Positions 1-10,016 of a DNA stretch of 64,000 bases are shown in pieces. This DNA comes from Paucimonas lemoignei (lineage in GTDB: Bacteria > Pseudomonadota > Gammaproteobacteria > Pseudomonadales > Pseudomonadaceae), in the NCBI GenBank assembly GCA_900475325.1, contig LS483371.1, positions 4,898,001 through 4,962,000 on the forward strand, written 5' to 3'. A program made the position numbers and the translations under genes. The notes beneath the pieces are model-generated. The model was not told the DNA's origin, did not search any database, and saw only the letters and a program-made list of their open reading frames with translations. The stretch's first letter is position 1; the number at the start of each line of letters is the position of its first letter.

Positions 1-331
1 CCAAGACCAGCGAGTCGAGCCCGGAGGCGACCCGCATCATGTGACGAACGGCCGCATCGTCGGCGTGCACATAAGCGCTCGCGCGGAGCTCTTCGAGGCT
101 CAAATGATGGTAATCGGCGAGCCAGGCGAGGATAGTTTCCGAGCCGAGCTGGTCCTGTTCGATGTACAACTCACTGCGATTGCACGTTGAAAGAATCGCC
201 GCTTCGCGGCTATTGGTCAGGCGGCAAAGCTGCTGAAGAGCCTCAACCAGCTGCTCTGGCGTAAATGCCACGCGCTCGCGGACGTCTACCGAGGCAGTCT
301 TATGGTTGATACCAAGTGCAAGGAAGGCCAT
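1..331 (-). CDS. hemA: Glutamyl-tRNA reductase, N-terminal part (runs off left edge)
   Basis: HemA reduces the glutamate on tRNA-Glu to glutamate-1-semialdehyde, the first committed step of the C5 pathway to heme and siroheme in the cytoplasm. The visible 110 residues begin [20 protein letters not shown] and include the catalytic-cysteine motif in LSTCNRSE, which is typical of the family. The start is the ATG read on the minus strand at 329-331. The C-terminal three quarters lie outside the window. The gene is divergent from the TPR lipoprotein gene, an arrangement common in Pseudomonas next to lolB and ispE. Confidence 0.95.
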   Translation of the reverse strand, partial: MAFLALGINHKTASVDVRERVAFTPEQLVEALQQLCRLTNSREAAILSTCNRSELYIEQDQLGSETILAWLADYHHLSLEELRASAYVHADDAAVRHMMRVASGLDSLVL

Positions 332-557
332 TCATGGTCGCTGGTGGTGACGTGAAGCCGGCAATTGTCCTACTTCACTAGACTCAGAACAACCACCGCT
401 GACTATTGTCCTAATAGAGCTGCTCTTCAGACGCCCCCTTTGAGGGCAATGCGCGCAGGTAAAAACAGCGTCCCAGCAGTTTTCGAACCGGCTGTGGGTT
501 TGCTCCCGGCCTTGTGTCATGATGCTCCAACCGCAGGTAAGTCGTCCCTTCTTATAT

Positions 558-2285
558 ATGAATAGATCCTCCGCGTTGTTCCTCGCCCTTGCCTTTCTCA
601 GCGGCTGCCAGACCATGGCACCCGAGCAGACGCAGCCCGCACCTGCGCAGAAAGACACCGTTCCCGCACCTGAAGCCAAGCCTCAGGTGTATGGCTCGTT
701 CACCCAGGAAACACTGGTCAGCCTGCTGAGCGCGGAACTGGCCGGTCAGCGCAATCGTTTCGATATCGCCCTGGACAACTACGTCACCCAGGCGATCAAC
801 ACCCAGGATCCGGGTGTTTCCGAGCGCGCCTTTCGTATCGCCGAATACCTGGGGGCCGATCAGGCCGCACTGGACACTTCGTTGATCTGGGCCAGAAACG
901 ATCGAACCAACCTCGAAGCGCAACGTGCGGCCGCCATTCAACTGGCCCGCGCCGGGCGCTACGACGACTCCATGATTTATATGGAGAAGGTTCTACAGGG
1001 TCAGGGCGACACGCATTTTGATTTCCTCGCGCTGTCGGCTTCCGAGACCAATCCGGAAACCCGCAACGCCTTGCTGACCAGTTTCGACCGCCTGCTGGTG
1101 AAGTACCCCAATAACGGCCAGCTGATTTTTGGCAAGGCTCTGCTACTGCAGCAGAACGGCGATGCGGAAAATTCGCTGAAACTGCTGGAAGACAATCCTC
1201 CCAAGGAAGGTGAAGTGGCGCCGATCCTGCTGCGCGCTCGCCTGCTGCAAGGCATGAGTCGTGGCAAGGAAGCGCTGCCGATCCTGGAAAAAAGCATCAA
1301 GAAGTACCCGGACGACAAACGCCTGCGCCTGACCTACGCCCGCATGCTGGTGGAACAGAACCGCATGGAAGACGCCAAGGTGCAGTTCTCAAGCCTTGTG
1401 CAGCAGTTTCCCGATGACGACGAACTGCGTTTCTCACTGGCGCTGGTCTGCATAGAAGCCAAGGCCTGGGACGAAGCAACCGGCTATTTGCAGGAGCTGA
1501 TTGCCCGGGAAGCTCACGTCGATTCGGCGCACCTGAATCTGGGCCGCATTTACGAAGAGCGTAACGATCCACAAAATGCGCTCAACGAATACGCTCAGGT
1601 TGGCCCTGGCCCTGACTTCCCAGCGGCTCAATTGCGTCAGGCAGACATCCTGATGAGCAATGGCGGCGCGGCGGAAGCGTCCAAGCGCCTGGCCGAAGCC
1701 CGTGAGGCGCAGCCTGATTACGCCATTCAGCTGTACCTGATCGAAGCCGAAACCCTGGCCAACAACAATCAGGCCGATCGCGGCTGGCAGGTGTTGAATC
1801 AGGCACTCAAGCAATACCCCGACGACCTGAATCTGCTTTACACCCGCTCGATGCTGGCCGAGAAACGCAACGATCTGGCCCAGATGGAAAAAGACCTGCG
1901 CGCCATCCTCAAGCGTGAACCGGACAACGCCATGGCCCTCAATGCTCTGGGTTACACCTTGTCCGACCGCACCACGCGTTACGCAGAGGCCAAGGAACTG
2001 ATCGAACGGGCGCATACCCTGAACCCGGAAGACCCCGCCGTGCTCGACAGCCTGGGCTGGGTCAATTACCGCCTGGGCAACCTCGACGAAGCCGAACGCT
2101 TGCTGCGCCTGGCGCTGGAGCGCTTCCCCGATCACGAAGTTGCCGCTCACCTGGGCGAAGTGCTCTGGGCAAAAGGCCAACAGCGTGAAGCCCGTAAAAT
2201 CTGGGGCAAAGCCCTTGAAGACCAACCTGACAGCCCAATCTTGCGCAGCACCGTGCGGCGCTTGACCGGATCCGAGACTCTTTGA
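558..2285 (+). CDS. Outer-membrane-type TPR lipoprotein upstream of lolB
   Basis: This is a predicted lipoprotein of 575 residues made almost entirely of tetratricopeptide repeats, so it is probably a periplasmic protein-interaction scaffold. I chose the start at 558 because it gives a compact lipoprotein signal peptide, [18 protein letters not shown], with the lipobox cysteine at residue 17. An upstream ATG at 519 would put 13 polar residues before it. Helical TPR-like pairs such as [19 protein letters not shown] and [19 protein letters not shown] are clear in the C-terminal third. The stop lies 4 bases before lolB, so they are probably co-transcribed. The exact function is not established from sequence. 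Confidence 0.88.
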   Translation: MNRSSALFLALAFLSGCQTMAPEQTQPAPAQKDTVPAPEAKPQVYGSFTQETLVSLLSAELAGQRNRFDIALDNYVTQAINTQDPGVSERAFRIAEYLGADQAALDTSLIWARNDRTNLEAQRAAAIQLARAGRYDDSMIYMEKVLQGQGDTHFDFLALSASETNPETRNALLTSFDRLLVKYPNNGQLIFGKALLLQQNGDAENSLKLLEDNPPKEGEVAPILLRARLLQGMSRGKEALPILEKSIKKYPDDKRLRLTYARMLVEQNRMEDAKVQFSSLVQQFPDDDELRFSLALVCIEAKAWDEATGYLQELIAREAHVDSAHLNLGRIYEERNDPQNALNEYAQVGPGPDFPAAQLRQADILMSNGGAAEASKRLAEAREAQPDYAIQLYLIEAETLANNNQADRGWQVLNQALKQYPDDLNLLYTRSMLAEKRNDLAQMEKDLRAILKREPDNAMALNALGYTLSDRTTRYAEAKELIERAHTLNPEDPAVLDSLGWVNYRLGNLDEAERLLRLALERFPDHEVAAHLGEVLWAKGQQREARKIWGKALEDQPDSPILRSTVRRLTGSETL

Positions 2286-2289
2286 ATTT

Positions 2290-2907
2290 ATGTTTTTGCG
2301 CCACGTAGTTGTATTCAGCCTTATCGCCCTGCTTGCCGGTTGTGCCGGATTGACCTCCCGCGAAGCCCTCGAAGGCAAGGGTGACCCCGCCCAATGGCAG
2401 CAACACAAACAGCAACTGACCAGCCTTGATGGCTGGCAGATCAACGGCAAGGTCGGGATCCGCGCACCCAAGGATTCCGGCAGTGGTACGTTGTTCTGGC
2501 TGCAACGTCAGGATTACTACGACATCCGCTTGTCCGGCCCGCTGGGTCGTGGCGCGGCCCGCCTGACCGGTCGCCCCGGCGCCGTCAGCCTGGAAGTCGC
2601 CAATCAGGGCCGCTATGAAGCCGCCACCCCGGAGACCCTGTTGCAGGATCAGTTGGGCTGGAAACTGCCGGTTTCGCACCTTGTCTGGTGGGTTCGCGGC
2701 CTGCCCGCGCCCGACAGCAAGAGCCGTCTGACGCTGGATGGCGACAGCCGTCTGGCCAATCTGGAACAAGACGGCTGGCAGGTTGAATACCTCAGCTACG
2801 TCGAACAGAACGGCTACTGGCTGCCTGAGCGGGTCAAACTGCACGGTCAGGACCTGGACGTCACGCTGGTCATCAAGGACTGGCAACCTCGCAAACTGGG
2901 TCAGTGA
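2290..2907 (+). CDS. lolB: Outer-membrane lipoprotein receptor LolB
   Basis: LolB is the outer-membrane lipoprotein that receives lipoproteins from LolA and inserts them into the inner leaflet of the outer membrane. The 205-residue product has a lipoprotein signal, [13 protein letters not shown], with the lipid-modified cysteine at about residue 18. It has the expected LolB size and ends WQPRKLGQ. It sits between the TPR lipoprotein gene and ispE, the usual Pseudomonas order, and its stop overlaps the start region of ispE, suggesting translational coupling. Confidence 0.93.
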   Translation: MFLRHVVVFSLIALLAGCAGLTSREALEGKGDPAQWQQHKQQLTSLDGWQINGKVGIRAPKDSGSGTLFWLQRQDYYDIRLSGPLGRGAARLTGRPGAVSLEVANQGRYEAATPETLLQDQLGWKLPVSHLVWWVRGLPAPDSKSRLTLDGDSRLANLEQDGWQVEYLSYVEQNGYWLPERVKLHGQDLDVTLVIKDWQPRKLGQ

Positions 2908-3761
2908 AGATGAGTGCACCTCGCCTGACGCTGCCCGCGCCCGCCAAACTGAACCTGATGCTGCACATTCTTGGCCGTCGTCCTGACGGCTATCACGAAC
3001 TGCAAACCCTCTTTCAGTTTGTCGACTACGGCGATGAACTCGGTTTCGCGGTCCGTGAAGACGGCGAAATCCGCTTGCAGACTGATGTCCCCGGCGTGCC
3101 TCACGACAGCAACCTGATTGTCAAAGCGGCCCGAGCACTGCAAAAACAATCGGGCTGCACCCTCGGCATGGACATCTGGCTGGAAAAACGCCTGCCCATG
3201 GGCGGCGGGATTGGTGGCGGCAGCTCCGATGCAGCCACCACTCTGCTGGGCCTTAATCATTTGTGGCAACTGAACTGGGATGAAGATCGCCTGGCGGCGC
3301 TGGGCCTGACGCTGGGTGCCGACGTTCCGGTTTTCGTCCGTGGACACGCCGCATTTGCTGAGGGTGTGGGCGAAAAACTGACCCCTGTAGACCCCGAAGA
3401 ACCGTGGTATCTGGTGCTCGTGCCGCAAGTATCTGTAAGTACAGCAGAAATTTTTTCAGATCCGCTGTTGACACGTAACTCTCCTCCCATTAAAGTGCGC
3501 CCCGTTCCCAAGGGAAACAGTCGAAATGACTGCTTACCGGTTGTAGCAAGGCGTTATCCAGAGGTACGTAACGCATTGAATTTGTTAGGTAAATTTACCG
3601 AAGCAAAATTAACCGGAACTGGAAGTTGTGTGTTTGGGGCCTTCCCAAACAAAGCTGAAGCTGATAAAGTCTCGGCCCTTCTGACAGAGACCCTTACAGG
3701 GTTTGTAGCAAAGGGAAGCAACGTTTCGATGTTGCATCGCAAGCTGCAAAGTCTGCTCTAA
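2904..3761 (+). CDS. ispE: 4-diphosphocytidyl-2-C-methyl-D-erythritol kinase
   Basis: IspE phosphorylates CDP-methylerythritol in the MEP pathway to isoprenoids, in the cytoplasm. The GHMP-kinase ATP motif [15 protein letters not shown] is at about residues 97-111, and [12 protein letters not shown] forms the C-terminal GHMP motif. The GTG at 2904 overlaps the lolB stop, while an ATG at 2910 ([15 protein letters not shown]) is an equally good start. Codon use changes sharply near base 3430: the last 110 codons use many A/T-ending codons while the first 170 are typical high-GC. The gene ends just before tRNA-Gln. Confidence 0.96.
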   Translation: MKMSAPRLTLPAPAKLNLMLHILGRRPDGYHELQTLFQFVDYGDELGFAVREDGEIRLQTDVPGVPHDSNLIVKAARALQKQSGCTLGMDIWLEKRLPMGGGIGGGSSDAATTLLGLNHLWQLNWDEDRLAALGLTLGADVPVFVRGHAAFAEGVGEKLTPVDPEEPWYLVLVPQVSVSTAEIFSDPLLTRNSPPIKVRPVPKGNSRNDCLPVVARRYPEVRNALNLLGKFTEAKLTGTGSCVFGAFPNKAEADKVSALLTETLTGFVAKGSNVSMLHRKLQSLL

Positions 3762-3768
3762 AAGGAAT

Positions 3769-3785
3769 CGAGTACTCGGTACTCG
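3769..3785. repeat. Short perfect inverted repeat between ispE and tRNA-Gln
   Basis: CGAGTAC TCG GTACTCG forms a 7-bp stem with a 3-base loop. It lies 8 bases after the ispE stop and 13 bases before the tRNA. It has no T-tract, so it is not a standard terminator. It may act as an RNA processing signal between ispE and the tRNA. Its function is not known. Confidence 0.5.
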
Positions 3786-3798
3786 TTGCAACAGATAC

Positions 3799-3873
3799 AG
3801 GGGCGTCGCCAAGCGGTAAGGCAGCAGGTTTTGATCCTGCCATGCGTTGGTTCGAATCCAGCCGCCCCTGCCA
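3799..3873 (+). tRNA. tRNA-Gln (anticodon TTG)
   Basis: The sequence folds as a cloverleaf. The acceptor arms are AGGGGCG and CGCCCCT, and the anticodon stem GCAGG/CCTGC carries the loop TTTTGAT with anticodon TTG at 3831-3833. The T-arm contains GGTTCGAATCC. CCA is encoded at 3871-3873. It closely resembles enterobacterial tRNA-Gln in the D-arm (GCCAAGCGGTAAGGC). It lies in the ispE-prs gap, a usual Pseudomonas position. Confidence 0.97.
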
Positions 3874-3919
3874 TTTTCCTATACTCATCCAGGTTACCCT
3901 CAGCCTTCAGGTACTGCGC

Positions 3920-4861
3920 GTGTCCAAGATGATGGTCTTTACGGGGAACGCTAACCCCGATCTGGCTCGACGTGTCGTACGTCAGCTGCATATCCCACTA
4001 GGTGATGTTTCTGTCGGCAAGTTCTCCGACGGCGAGATTTCTACTGAGATCAATGAAAACGTCCGCGGTAAAGACGTCTTCATCATTCAGCCAACGTGCG
4101 CACCGACCAACGATAACCTGATGGAACTCGTCGTGATGGCTGATGCCTTCCGCCGCTCCTCAGCGTCCCGAATCACTGCTGTGATTCCTTACTTTGGTTA
4201 TGCCCGCCAGGACCGCCGTCCGCGTTCCGCACGTGTTGCTATCAGCGCAAAAGTTGTCGCTGACATGCTGACCGTTGTCGGGATCGACCGTGTTCTCACG
4301 GTGGATCTGCATGCTGACCAAATCCAGGGTTTCTTCGATATTCCGGTAGATAACATCTACGGCTCCCCCGTTCTGGTGGATGACATCGAAGACCAACGCT
4401 TCGAAAACCTGATGATCGTTTCCCCGGATATCGGCGGCGTCGTGCGTGCACGTGCTGTTGCCAAATCCCTGGGCGTTGATCTCGGGATCATCGACAAGCG
4501 CCGTGAGAAAGCCAATCACTCTGAAGTGATGCATATCATCGGTGATGTCGAAGGGCGTACCTGTATTCTGGTCGATGACATGGTCGATACCGCCGGCACA
4601 CTGTGCCATGCGGCCAAGGCCCTGAAAGAGCATGGCGCTGCCAAGGTCTTTGCCTACTGCACACACCCTGTGCTGTCGGGTCGGGCGATCGAAAACATTG
4701 AAAATTCCGTGCTGGACGAACTGGTGGTGACCAACACCATCCCGTTGTCCGCTGCAGCACAAGCCTGTAGCCGTATCCGCCAACTGGATATTGCACCGGT
4801 AGTCGCCGAGGCGGTTCGCCGCATCAGCAATGAAGAATCGATCAGCGCGATGTTCCGCTAA
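3920..4861 (+). CDS. prs: Ribose-phosphate pyrophosphokinase
   Basis: Prs makes PRPP from ribose-5-phosphate and ATP, feeding purine, pyrimidine, histidine, tryptophan and NAD synthesis. The start is a GTG at 3920, giving a 313-residue protein of family length that begins [20 protein letters not shown]. Longer in-frame starts would run through the tRNA-Gln gene. Diagnostic motifs are the ATP-binding flexible loop [19 protein letters not shown] and the PRPP loop [17 protein letters not shown]. It ends in front of a strong terminator and is probably transcribed with tRNA-Gln. Confidence 0.98.
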   Translation: MSKMMVFTGNANPDLARRVVRQLHIPLGDVSVGKFSDGEISTEINENVRGKDVFIIQPTCAPTNDNLMELVVMADAFRRSSASRITAVIPYFGYARQDRRPRSARVAISAKVVADMLTVVGIDRVLTVDLHADQIQGFFDIPVDNIYGSPVLVDDIEDQRFENLMIVSPDIGGVVRARAVAKSLGVDLGIIDKRREKANHSEVMHIIGDVEGRTCILVDDMVDTAGTLCHAAKALKEHGAAKVFAYCTHPVLSGRAIENIENSVLDELVVTNTIPLSAAAQACSRIRQLDIAPVVAEAVRRISNEESISAMFR

Positions 4862-4894
4862 GGGTTTTCCCTGAGCTGACACCCTGTTGACGAA

Positions 4895-4936
4895 AAGCGC
4901 CCCGCCCTGACATTCGGTCAGGGCGGGGCTTTTTTG
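4895..4936 (+). terminator. Intrinsic terminator after prs
   Basis: A 16-bp GC-rich stem with AGCGCCCCGCCCTGAC as its 5' arm and a 5-base ATTCG loop is followed by a run of T. It separates the tRNA-Gln/prs transcript from rplY. Confidence 0.92.
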
Positions 4937-4999
4937 CCCATATCGTCCTGACGTCGGTCGCAAACGTCAGGTCGAATGTGGCTAATTTGGAGATACAAA

Positions 5000-5605
5000 A
5001 TGAACGATTTTACTTTGAATGCTGAACTGCGTTCCGACCTGGGGAAAGGTGCGAGCCGCCGCCTGCGTCGTCTCGCAAGCCTGGTACCTGCTGTTGTTTA
5101 CGGTGGCTCCAAAGCCCCTGAGTCCATCAGCCTGCTGGCCAAAGAAGTTGCCAAGCTGCTGGAAAACGAAGCTTCGTACAGCCACATCATCGAACTGACT
5201 GTTGATGGCAAAAAGCAAAACGTGATCATCAAAGCTCTGCAACGTCACCCGGCCAAAGGCCACGTGATGCACGCTGACTTCGTACGCGTTGTAGCTGGCC
5301 AGAAACTGACCGCTATCGTGCCTGTGCACTTCATCGGCGAAGAAGCTCCAGTCAAGAAAGGCGGCGAAGTTTCGCACGTGACTTCCGAGCTGGAAGTGAC
5401 CTGCCTGCCGAAAGATCTGCCTGAGTTCATCGAAGTCGACGTATCGGCTCTGGAAATCGGTTCGATCGTTCACCTGTCCGACCTGAAAGCGCCTAAAGGC
5501 GTTGAGTTCGTGGCACTGGCGCACGGTAACGACCTGGCTGTTGCCAACGTTCACGCTCCACGCGTTGCACCGACCGAAGACGAAGCAGAAGGTACTGCCG
5601 AGTAA
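5000..5605 (+). CDS. rplY: 50S ribosomal protein L25 / general stress protein Ctc
   Basis: This is a 5S-rRNA-binding ribosomal protein of the long, two-domain Ctc type. The 201 residues comprise an N-terminal L25 domain ([20 protein letters not shown] to about residue 95) and a C-terminal TL5/CTC beta domain, ending in an acidic tail, [12 protein letters not shown]. The start is ATG at 5000 behind GGAGAT. An in-frame ATG at 4976 lacks a good ribosome site. It is followed by pth, the classical order. Confidence 0.97.
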   Translation: MNDFTLNAELRSDLGKGASRRLRRLASLVPAVVYGGSKAPESISLLAKEVAKLLENEASYSHIIELTVDGKKQNVIIKALQRHPAKGHVMHADFVRVVAGQKLTAIVPVHFIGEEAPVKKGGEVSHVTSELEVTCLPKDLPEFIEVDVSALEIGSIVHLSDLKAPKGVEFVALAHGNDLAVANVHAPRVAPTEDEAEGTAE

Positions 5606-5718
5606 TTCATTACTTGGTAATGCCGGAGTTGCTCGGGAGACCGCTGTAGAAGTCAGGCAAAACGGGCAGAATCGCGGAGTTTACATCATGGTAAATGAGC
5701 AGTTTTCCTCCAGTTTTG

Positions 5719-5738
5719 CCGCTGCCTGCAGCGGTTTT
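5719..5738 (+). terminator. Possible weak terminator/attenuator between rplY and pth
   Basis: CCGCTG CCTG CAGCGG is followed by TTTT, giving a 6-bp stem with a 4-base loop, 30 bases before the pth start. It could reduce read-through from the highly expressed rplY gene into pth. It is short, so its strength is uncertain. Confidence 0.5.
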
Positions 5739-5767
5739 ATCCACAACTCCAGAAAAGGGCCCCTGTC

Positions 5768-6352
5768 GTGACTGCCATACAACTGATCGTTGGCCTGGGA
5801 AATCCAGGCGCTGAATACGAACAGACCCGGCATAACGCAGGGGCTCTTTTTGTTGAGCGTATCGCTGACGCGCAACGAGTCAATCTCGTCGCCGAGCGCA
5901 AATTCTTTGGCCTGACCGGGCGCTTCACTCACCAGGGTCAGGATGTTCGTCTATTGATCCCCACCACCTACATGAACCGCAGCGGTCAATCCGTCGCGGC
6001 GCTTGCCGGTTTCTACCGCATTCCGGTGGACGCCATTCTGGTGGCTCATGACGAACTCGACCTGCCACCGGGCGTTGCCAAGTTCAAACAGGGCGGCGGC
6101 CATGGCGGTCATAACGGGTTGCGTGACATCATCGCGCAGCTCGGCAATCAGAACACTTTTCACCGCTTGCGGCTTGGCATTGGCCACCCAGGCGATGCCA
6201 ACAAGGTCTCCGGTTTTGTTCTGGGTCGAGCGCCACGCGCCGAACAGGAAAAACTGGACGCCAGCATCGACTTTGCCCTCGGCGTGCTGCCGGATATCTT
6301 CGCCGGTGAATGGAACCGGGCGATGAAAAACCTGCACAGCCAGAAGGCCTGA
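5768..6352 (+). CDS. pth: Peptidyl-tRNA hydrolase
   Basis: Pth cleaves peptidyl-tRNA released by stalled ribosomes and recycles tRNA. The product is 194 residues long, and the start is GTG at 5768 ([20 protein letters not shown]). It carries the conserved substrate motif [11 protein letters not shown] with the catalytic histidine, [10 protein letters not shown], and [13 protein letters not shown]. It lies between rplY and ychF, and the ychF start follows 21 bases after its stop. Confidence 0.97.
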   Translation: MTAIQLIVGLGNPGAEYEQTRHNAGALFVERIADAQRVNLVAERKFFGLTGRFTHQGQDVRLLIPTTYMNRSGQSVAALAGFYRIPVDAILVAHDELDLPPGVAKFKQGGGHGGHNGLRDIIAQLGNQNTFHRLRLGIGHPGDANKVSGFVLGRAPRAEQEKLDASIDFALGVLPDIFAGEWNRAMKNLHSQKA

Positions 6353-6373
6353 CATCACTCGAGGGGATACACC

Positions 6374-7474
6374 ATGGGCTTCAATTGCGGCATCGTCGGC
6401 CTGCCCAACGTCGGCAAATCCACCCTGTTCAACGCGCTGACCAAATCCGGTATCGCGGCTGAGAACTTCCCCTTCTGCACCATCGAACCCAACAGCGGCA
6501 TCGTGGCCATGCCTGATCCGCGTCTGGCGGCATTGGCGGCTATCGTCAACCCCAAGCGCATCCTGCCGACCACCATGGAATTCGTCGACATCGCGGGCCT
6601 GGTTGCCGGTGCGTCGAAAGGTGAAGGCCTGGGCAACAAGTTCCTGGCCAACATTCGCGAAACCGATGCCATCGCCCACGTGGTCCGCTGCTTCGAAGAC
6701 GAGAACGTGATCCACGTCTCCAACAGCGTCGACCCGAAACGCGACATCGAAATCATCGACCTTGAGCTGATCTTTGCCGACCTCGACAGCTGTGAAAAAC
6801 AGCTGCAGAAAGTCACTCGCAACGCCAAGGGCGGCGACAAGGATGCCGTGGTCCAGAAAGGCCTGCTGGAGCAGTTGATTGCTCACTTCACCGAAGGCAA
6901 GCCAGCGCGCAGCCTGATGAAGAACATGAACGCTGACGAAAAAGCAGTGATTCGTGGCTTCCACCTGCTGACCACCAAGCCGGTCATGTACATCGCCAAC
7001 GTTGCTGAAGACGGCTTCGAGAACAACCCGCTGCTGGACGTGGTTCGCGCCATCGCCGAAGAAGAAGGCGCAATGCTGGTGCCGGTCTGCAACAAGATCG
7101 AAGCTGAAATTGCCGAACTCGATGACGGCGAAGAAAAAGACATGTTCCTTGAAGCCCTGGGCTTCGAAGAGCCAGGCCTGAACCGCGTCATCCGTGCAGG
7201 CTATGAAATGCTGCACCTGCAGACGTATTTCACTGCTGGCGTCGAAGAAGTTCGCGCCTGGACCGTCCGCGTCGGTGCTACCGCACCACAAGCCGCTGGC
7301 GTGATCCACACCGACTTCGAAAAAGGCTTCATCCGCGCCGAGTGCGTCGCCTACAACGACTTCATCCAGTACAAGGGTGAAGCCGGTGCCAAGGAAGCCG
7401 GTAAATGGCGCCTGGAAGGCAAGGACTACATCGTCAAAGACGGCGACGTGCTGCACTTCCGCTTCAACGTGTAA
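6374..7474 (+). CDS. ychF: Redox-regulated ATPase/GTPase YchF (OLA1 family)
   Basis: This 366-residue Obg-related P-loop NTPase is associated with ribosomes and stress response and normally prefers ATP. The motifs are the Walker A box GLPNVGKST at residues 7-15, [17 protein letters not shown] (G3), and CNKIEAE at the G4 position, where the family deviates from NKxD. A C-terminal TGS domain ends in [11 protein letters not shown]. It is the last gene of the conserved core block and is closed by a clear terminator. Confidence 0.97.
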   Translation: MGFNCGIVGLPNVGKSTLFNALTKSGIAAENFPFCTIEPNSGIVAMPDPRLAALAAIVNPKRILPTTMEFVDIAGLVAGASKGEGLGNKFLANIRETDAIAHVVRCFEDENVIHVSNSVDPKRDIEIIDLELIFADLDSCEKQLQKVTRNAKGGDKDAVVQKGLLEQLIAHFTEGKPARSLMKNMNADEKAVIRGFHLLTTKPVMYIANVAEDGFENNPLLDVVRAIAEEEGAMLVPVCNKIEAEIAELDDGEEKDMFLEALGFEEPGLNRVIRAGYEMLHLQTYFTAGVEEVRAWTVRVGATAPQAAGVIHTDFEKGFIRAECVAYNDFIQYKGEAGAKEAGKWRLEGKDYIVKDGDVLHFRFNV

Positions 7475-7533
7475 TCGGAGTATTCAGCCCAGCGCTTTTT
7501 TCGAAGCCCTGAGAAGCTGATCAGACCCCATTA

Positions 7534-7560
7534 AAACCGCGCCTTTGCGCGGTTTTTTTG
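7534..7560 (+). terminator. Intrinsic terminator after ychF
   Basis: AAACCGCGC and GCGCGGTTT pair around a short CTTT loop and are followed by a T-run. It lies about 60 bases after the ychF stop. Confidence 0.93.
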
Positions 7561-7665
7561 TTTCATTGGCCAGGCTTCGACTTCTTCGATACCAAGGTCG
7601 AGGGGTACAAAAAGCCGATCAAGTGTTACAAAAGGGTCTCTTGAACACCATCTGAGGGATCCAGC

Positions 7666-8901
7666 ATGTTCGTTCGCAGTACCGCTCTGGCGGCCGCCGT
7701 CGCCGCCACCCTGCTCTGCTCATCAACATTCGCAGCCGAAGTACCTCCCCAGCAACTCCTCAAAAACGCCGAGGCCGAACAGAAGGCTTATCTGGCGACC
7801 GTTGAACAACTGGTCAACATCGACACCGGTACCGGCCAGGCGCCAGGGCTGAAAACCGTCAGTGAAATGCTGGTGAAACGCCTAGAAGCGTTGGGGGCGA
7901 CGGTGCAGACCACGCCCGCTTCGCCCTCCACCGGCGATAACATCGTCGGCACGATCAAGGGCAATGGCAGCAAATCTTTCTTGCTGATGATTCACTACGA
8001 CACGGTGTTTGGGCCGGGTACTGCGGCCAAGCGGCCGTTCAAGGTCGAGGGCGAGAAAGCCTACGGGCCGGGCGTGGCAGACGCCAAAGGCGGCGTGGCC
8101 ATGGTGCTCCATTCGCTCCAGCTGTTGCAGGATCAAAAGTTCAAGGACTACGGCACCATCACCGTGCTGTTCAACCCGGACGAGGAAATGGGCTCGGCGG
8201 GTTCGAAAAAGATCATCGCCGAACTGGCTCGCAAGCATGACTACGTATTCTCTTATGAGCCGCCTGACACGGACGCAGTGACCGTCGCCACCAACGGCAT
8301 CAACGGCGTGTTCGTGGACGTCAAAGGCAAGTCATCCCACGCAGGCTCGGCCCCTGAAGCGGGACGCAACGCAGCCTTGGAGCTGTCCCATCAGTTGATC
8401 CAGCTCAAGGATCTGGGTGACAAGGCCAAGGGCACCACAGTGAACTGGACGATGATCAACGCCGGCACCAAGCGCAATATCATCCCGGACAGCGCCGTTG
8501 CCGAAGGCGACATGCGCTATTCGGACCTGAGCGAGTCCGAGCGTGTGCTGGCCGATGGTCAACGCATCGTGCAGGGCAAGCTGATCGATGGGACTCAGGT
8601 GACGTTCCGCATGGACAAAGGCCGCCCGCCACTGGTGAAGAACCCGGCCACCGAAGACCTGGCTAAAACGGCGCAGACGCTGTACAGCAAGATCGGTCGC
8701 AACATCCAGCCGATCGCCATGCGTTTCGGCACTGACGCCGGTTATGCCTACGTGCCCGACAGCCAGAAACCTGCGGTGCTGGAAACCATGGGCGTGGTCG
8801 GCGCCGGGCTGCATTCCGATGACGAATACATGGACCTGTCGAGCATCGCACCGAGGCTTTACCTGACCACGGCGATGATCATGCAGTTGTCTGGAAAGTA
8901 G
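7666..8901 (+). CDS. M20 glutamate carboxypeptidase (CPG2-like), exported
   Basis: This is a predicted periplasmic zinc peptidase that removes C-terminal glutamate from folate-type or acyl-glutamate substrates. The 411-residue product has a cleavable signal peptide (STALAAAVAATLLCSSTFA). All the metal and catalytic residues known from carboxypeptidase G2 are present: His in MIHYDTVFG, Asp in GVADAKGG, the Glu-Glu pair in NPDEEMGS, Glu in SYEPPDTD and His in GLHSDDEYMD. It stands alone, and an extragenic hairpin follows. A copy of its last codons recurs at 10482-10517. The substrate specificity is inferred from the family only. Confidence 0.9.
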   Translation: MFVRSTALAAAVAATLLCSSTFAAEVPPQQLLKNAEAEQKAYLATVEQLVNIDTGTGQAPGLKTVSEMLVKRLEALGATVQTTPASPSTGDNIVGTIKGNGSKSFLLMIHYDTVFGPGTAAKRPFKVEGEKAYGPGVADAKGGVAMVLHSLQLLQDQKFKDYGTITVLFNPDEEMGSAGSKKIIAELARKHDYVFSYEPPDTDAVTVATNGINGVFVDVKGKSSHAGSAPEAGRNAALELSHQLIQLKDLGDKAKGTTVNWTMINAGTKRNIIPDSAVAEGDMRYSDLSESERVLADGQRIVQGKLIDGTQVTFRMDKGRPPLVKNPATEDLAKTAQTLYSKIGRNIQPIAMRFGTDAGYAYVPDSQKPAVLETMGVVGAGLHSDDEYMDLSSIAPRLYLTTAMIMQLSGK

Positions 8902-8914
8902 GTCTGACCTCGAA

Positions 8915-9010
8915 CCCGTGGGAGCGAATTCATTCGCGAAGGCGATATCAAGGCCAGTAAAGATGCATCGGATGTACTGGCCTCTTCGCGAATGAATTCG
9001 CTCCCACGGG
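8915..9010. repeat. Extragenic long hairpin, GAATTCATTC family (copy 1)
   Basis: The arms CCCGTGGGAGCGAATTCATT and its complement, ending CTCCCACGGG, flank a central spacer of about 50 bases. Six members of this family occur in the window, always between genes. They resemble the paired REP/REPIN elements of fluorescent pseudomonads. This copy could also act as a terminator for the upstream peptidase gene. Confidence 0.85.
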
Positions 9011-9062
9011 GCCGGGGACATTCCCATGACCGCGAGTCTCGTCAGGAGCACCGGTTATGCAC

Positions 9063-9908
9063 TCATCCAGGCATAACCCGACCTGCCCGCTCAACCCCCG
9101 CGCCGAGATACTGCTCATAAGCCTTGCTCATGATCTCCCACGTTTGCGGATCAGCCGGGATCAGGTGCTCTATGCGCAGCGACTCCACGGTGATGTCCAG
9201 CGGCATGCCGAACGTGGTGAACGTCGAGAGAAACCTCAGCTCCCCTTCCCCGAAACGCACCCGGGTCAACACCACCGGGCTGGGCGGTGTGTTCAGTGGC
9301 AACTCGGGTGGGCTGGGCAGGTCTTGCAGGCGCCGCGCCAGATCAGGGTTGCCACTGGCTTCCCTCGCCGCGCGTTGCCAGGCCAATGCACGTATTTCAT
9401 CGGCATTGATCAGATGGTCACCCAGGCCACCGTGGCGCAGCAGGGTGTCGAGCAGATTGAGGCCGGTGTGACTCTGGACCGGTACGCCGACCATCGCAAA
9501 CAACAACCCCGCACTGACGTTGGCCGAGGTGATGTCCCAATTGCTGGCAATCACGATCGCCGGAGCCGGGTTGTTGGCGTGCAGAATGTGATGGATGGCG
9601 CCATTGACCATTTCCATCATCGGCGCATCGGGGGCAGACGCTAGGTATCGGGGCGCATAACCCGCCGCAAGGAACACGTCATTGCACTGTTCCAGCGGCA
9701 CGTCGAGGGCGGACAGCAACGCGTGCAAAGTGCCGGGGCTGGCCTTGGCGCGACCGGTCTCGACGCAACTGAGGTGCCGTTGCGACACACCGGTCAGCAA
9801 GGACAGCTCCAACTGACTCAACGCAGCCTGGCGACGCAGGCGGCGCAGATGTTCACCTGCTGAGGCGCAGGCAGTGGGTTTGGCGTGGTGAAAAGAGTGA
9901 CGGCTCAT
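9063..9908 (-). CDS. XRE-family regulator with MmyB-like ligand-binding domain
   Basis: This is a transcription factor of 281 residues. An N-terminal helix-turn-helix, in HLRRLRRQAALSQLELSLLT plus GVSQRHLSCVETGRAKAS, is followed by the MmyB-type C-terminal sensory domain (NWDITSANVSAGLLFAMVG region). The start was set at 9908 (MSRHSFHHAK). The alternative ATG at 9944 overlaps a perfect palindrome that is more likely an operator. It is divergent from the DUF2834 gene at 10017 and probably controls it and itself. The MmyB domain of this family is thought to bind small hydrophobic ligands; the ligand here is unknown. Confidence 0.85.
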   Translation of the reverse strand: MSRHSFHHAKPTACASAGEHLRRLRRQAALSQLELSLLTGVSQRHLSCVETGRAKASPGTLHALLSALDVPLEQCNDVFLAAGYAPRYLASAPDAPMMEMVNGAIHHILHANNPAPAIVIASNWDITSANVSAGLLFAMVGVPVQSHTGLNLLDTLLRHGGLGDHLINADEIRALAWQRAAREASGNPDLARRLQDLPSPPELPLNTPPSPVVLTRVRFGEGELRFLSTFTTFGMPLDITVESLRIEHLIPADPQTWEIMSKAYEQYLGAGVERAGRVMPG

Positions 9909-9942
9909 GCTCGGACTGTGACCTTCCTTGAGTGACGCGTCC

Positions 9943-9959
9943 ATGACCTGTCAGGTCAT
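9943..9959. promoter_or_regulatory. Palindromic operator candidate
   Basis: ATGACCT GTC AGGTCAT is a 17-base perfect inverted repeat between the divergent XRE regulator and DUF2834 genes. It lies about 35 bases upstream of the regulator start and is a candidate autoregulatory site. Confidence 0.5.
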
Positions 9960-10001
9960 TGAGTGGCGAGCAACTCTATCACTAGTGTGTAACGCCACTC
10001 A
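9960..10001. promoter_or_regulatory. Spaced inverted repeat TGAGTGGCG ... CGCCACTCA
   Basis: The 9-base arms at 9960-9968 and 9993-10001 flank a 24-base AT-richer centre containing TCTATCACTAGTG. The repeat sits directly upstream of the DUF2834 start and next to the palindrome at 9943. It may be a second regulator site or a loop-type operator. Confidence 0.45.
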
Positions 10002-10016
10002 TCAAGGATGATAAGC

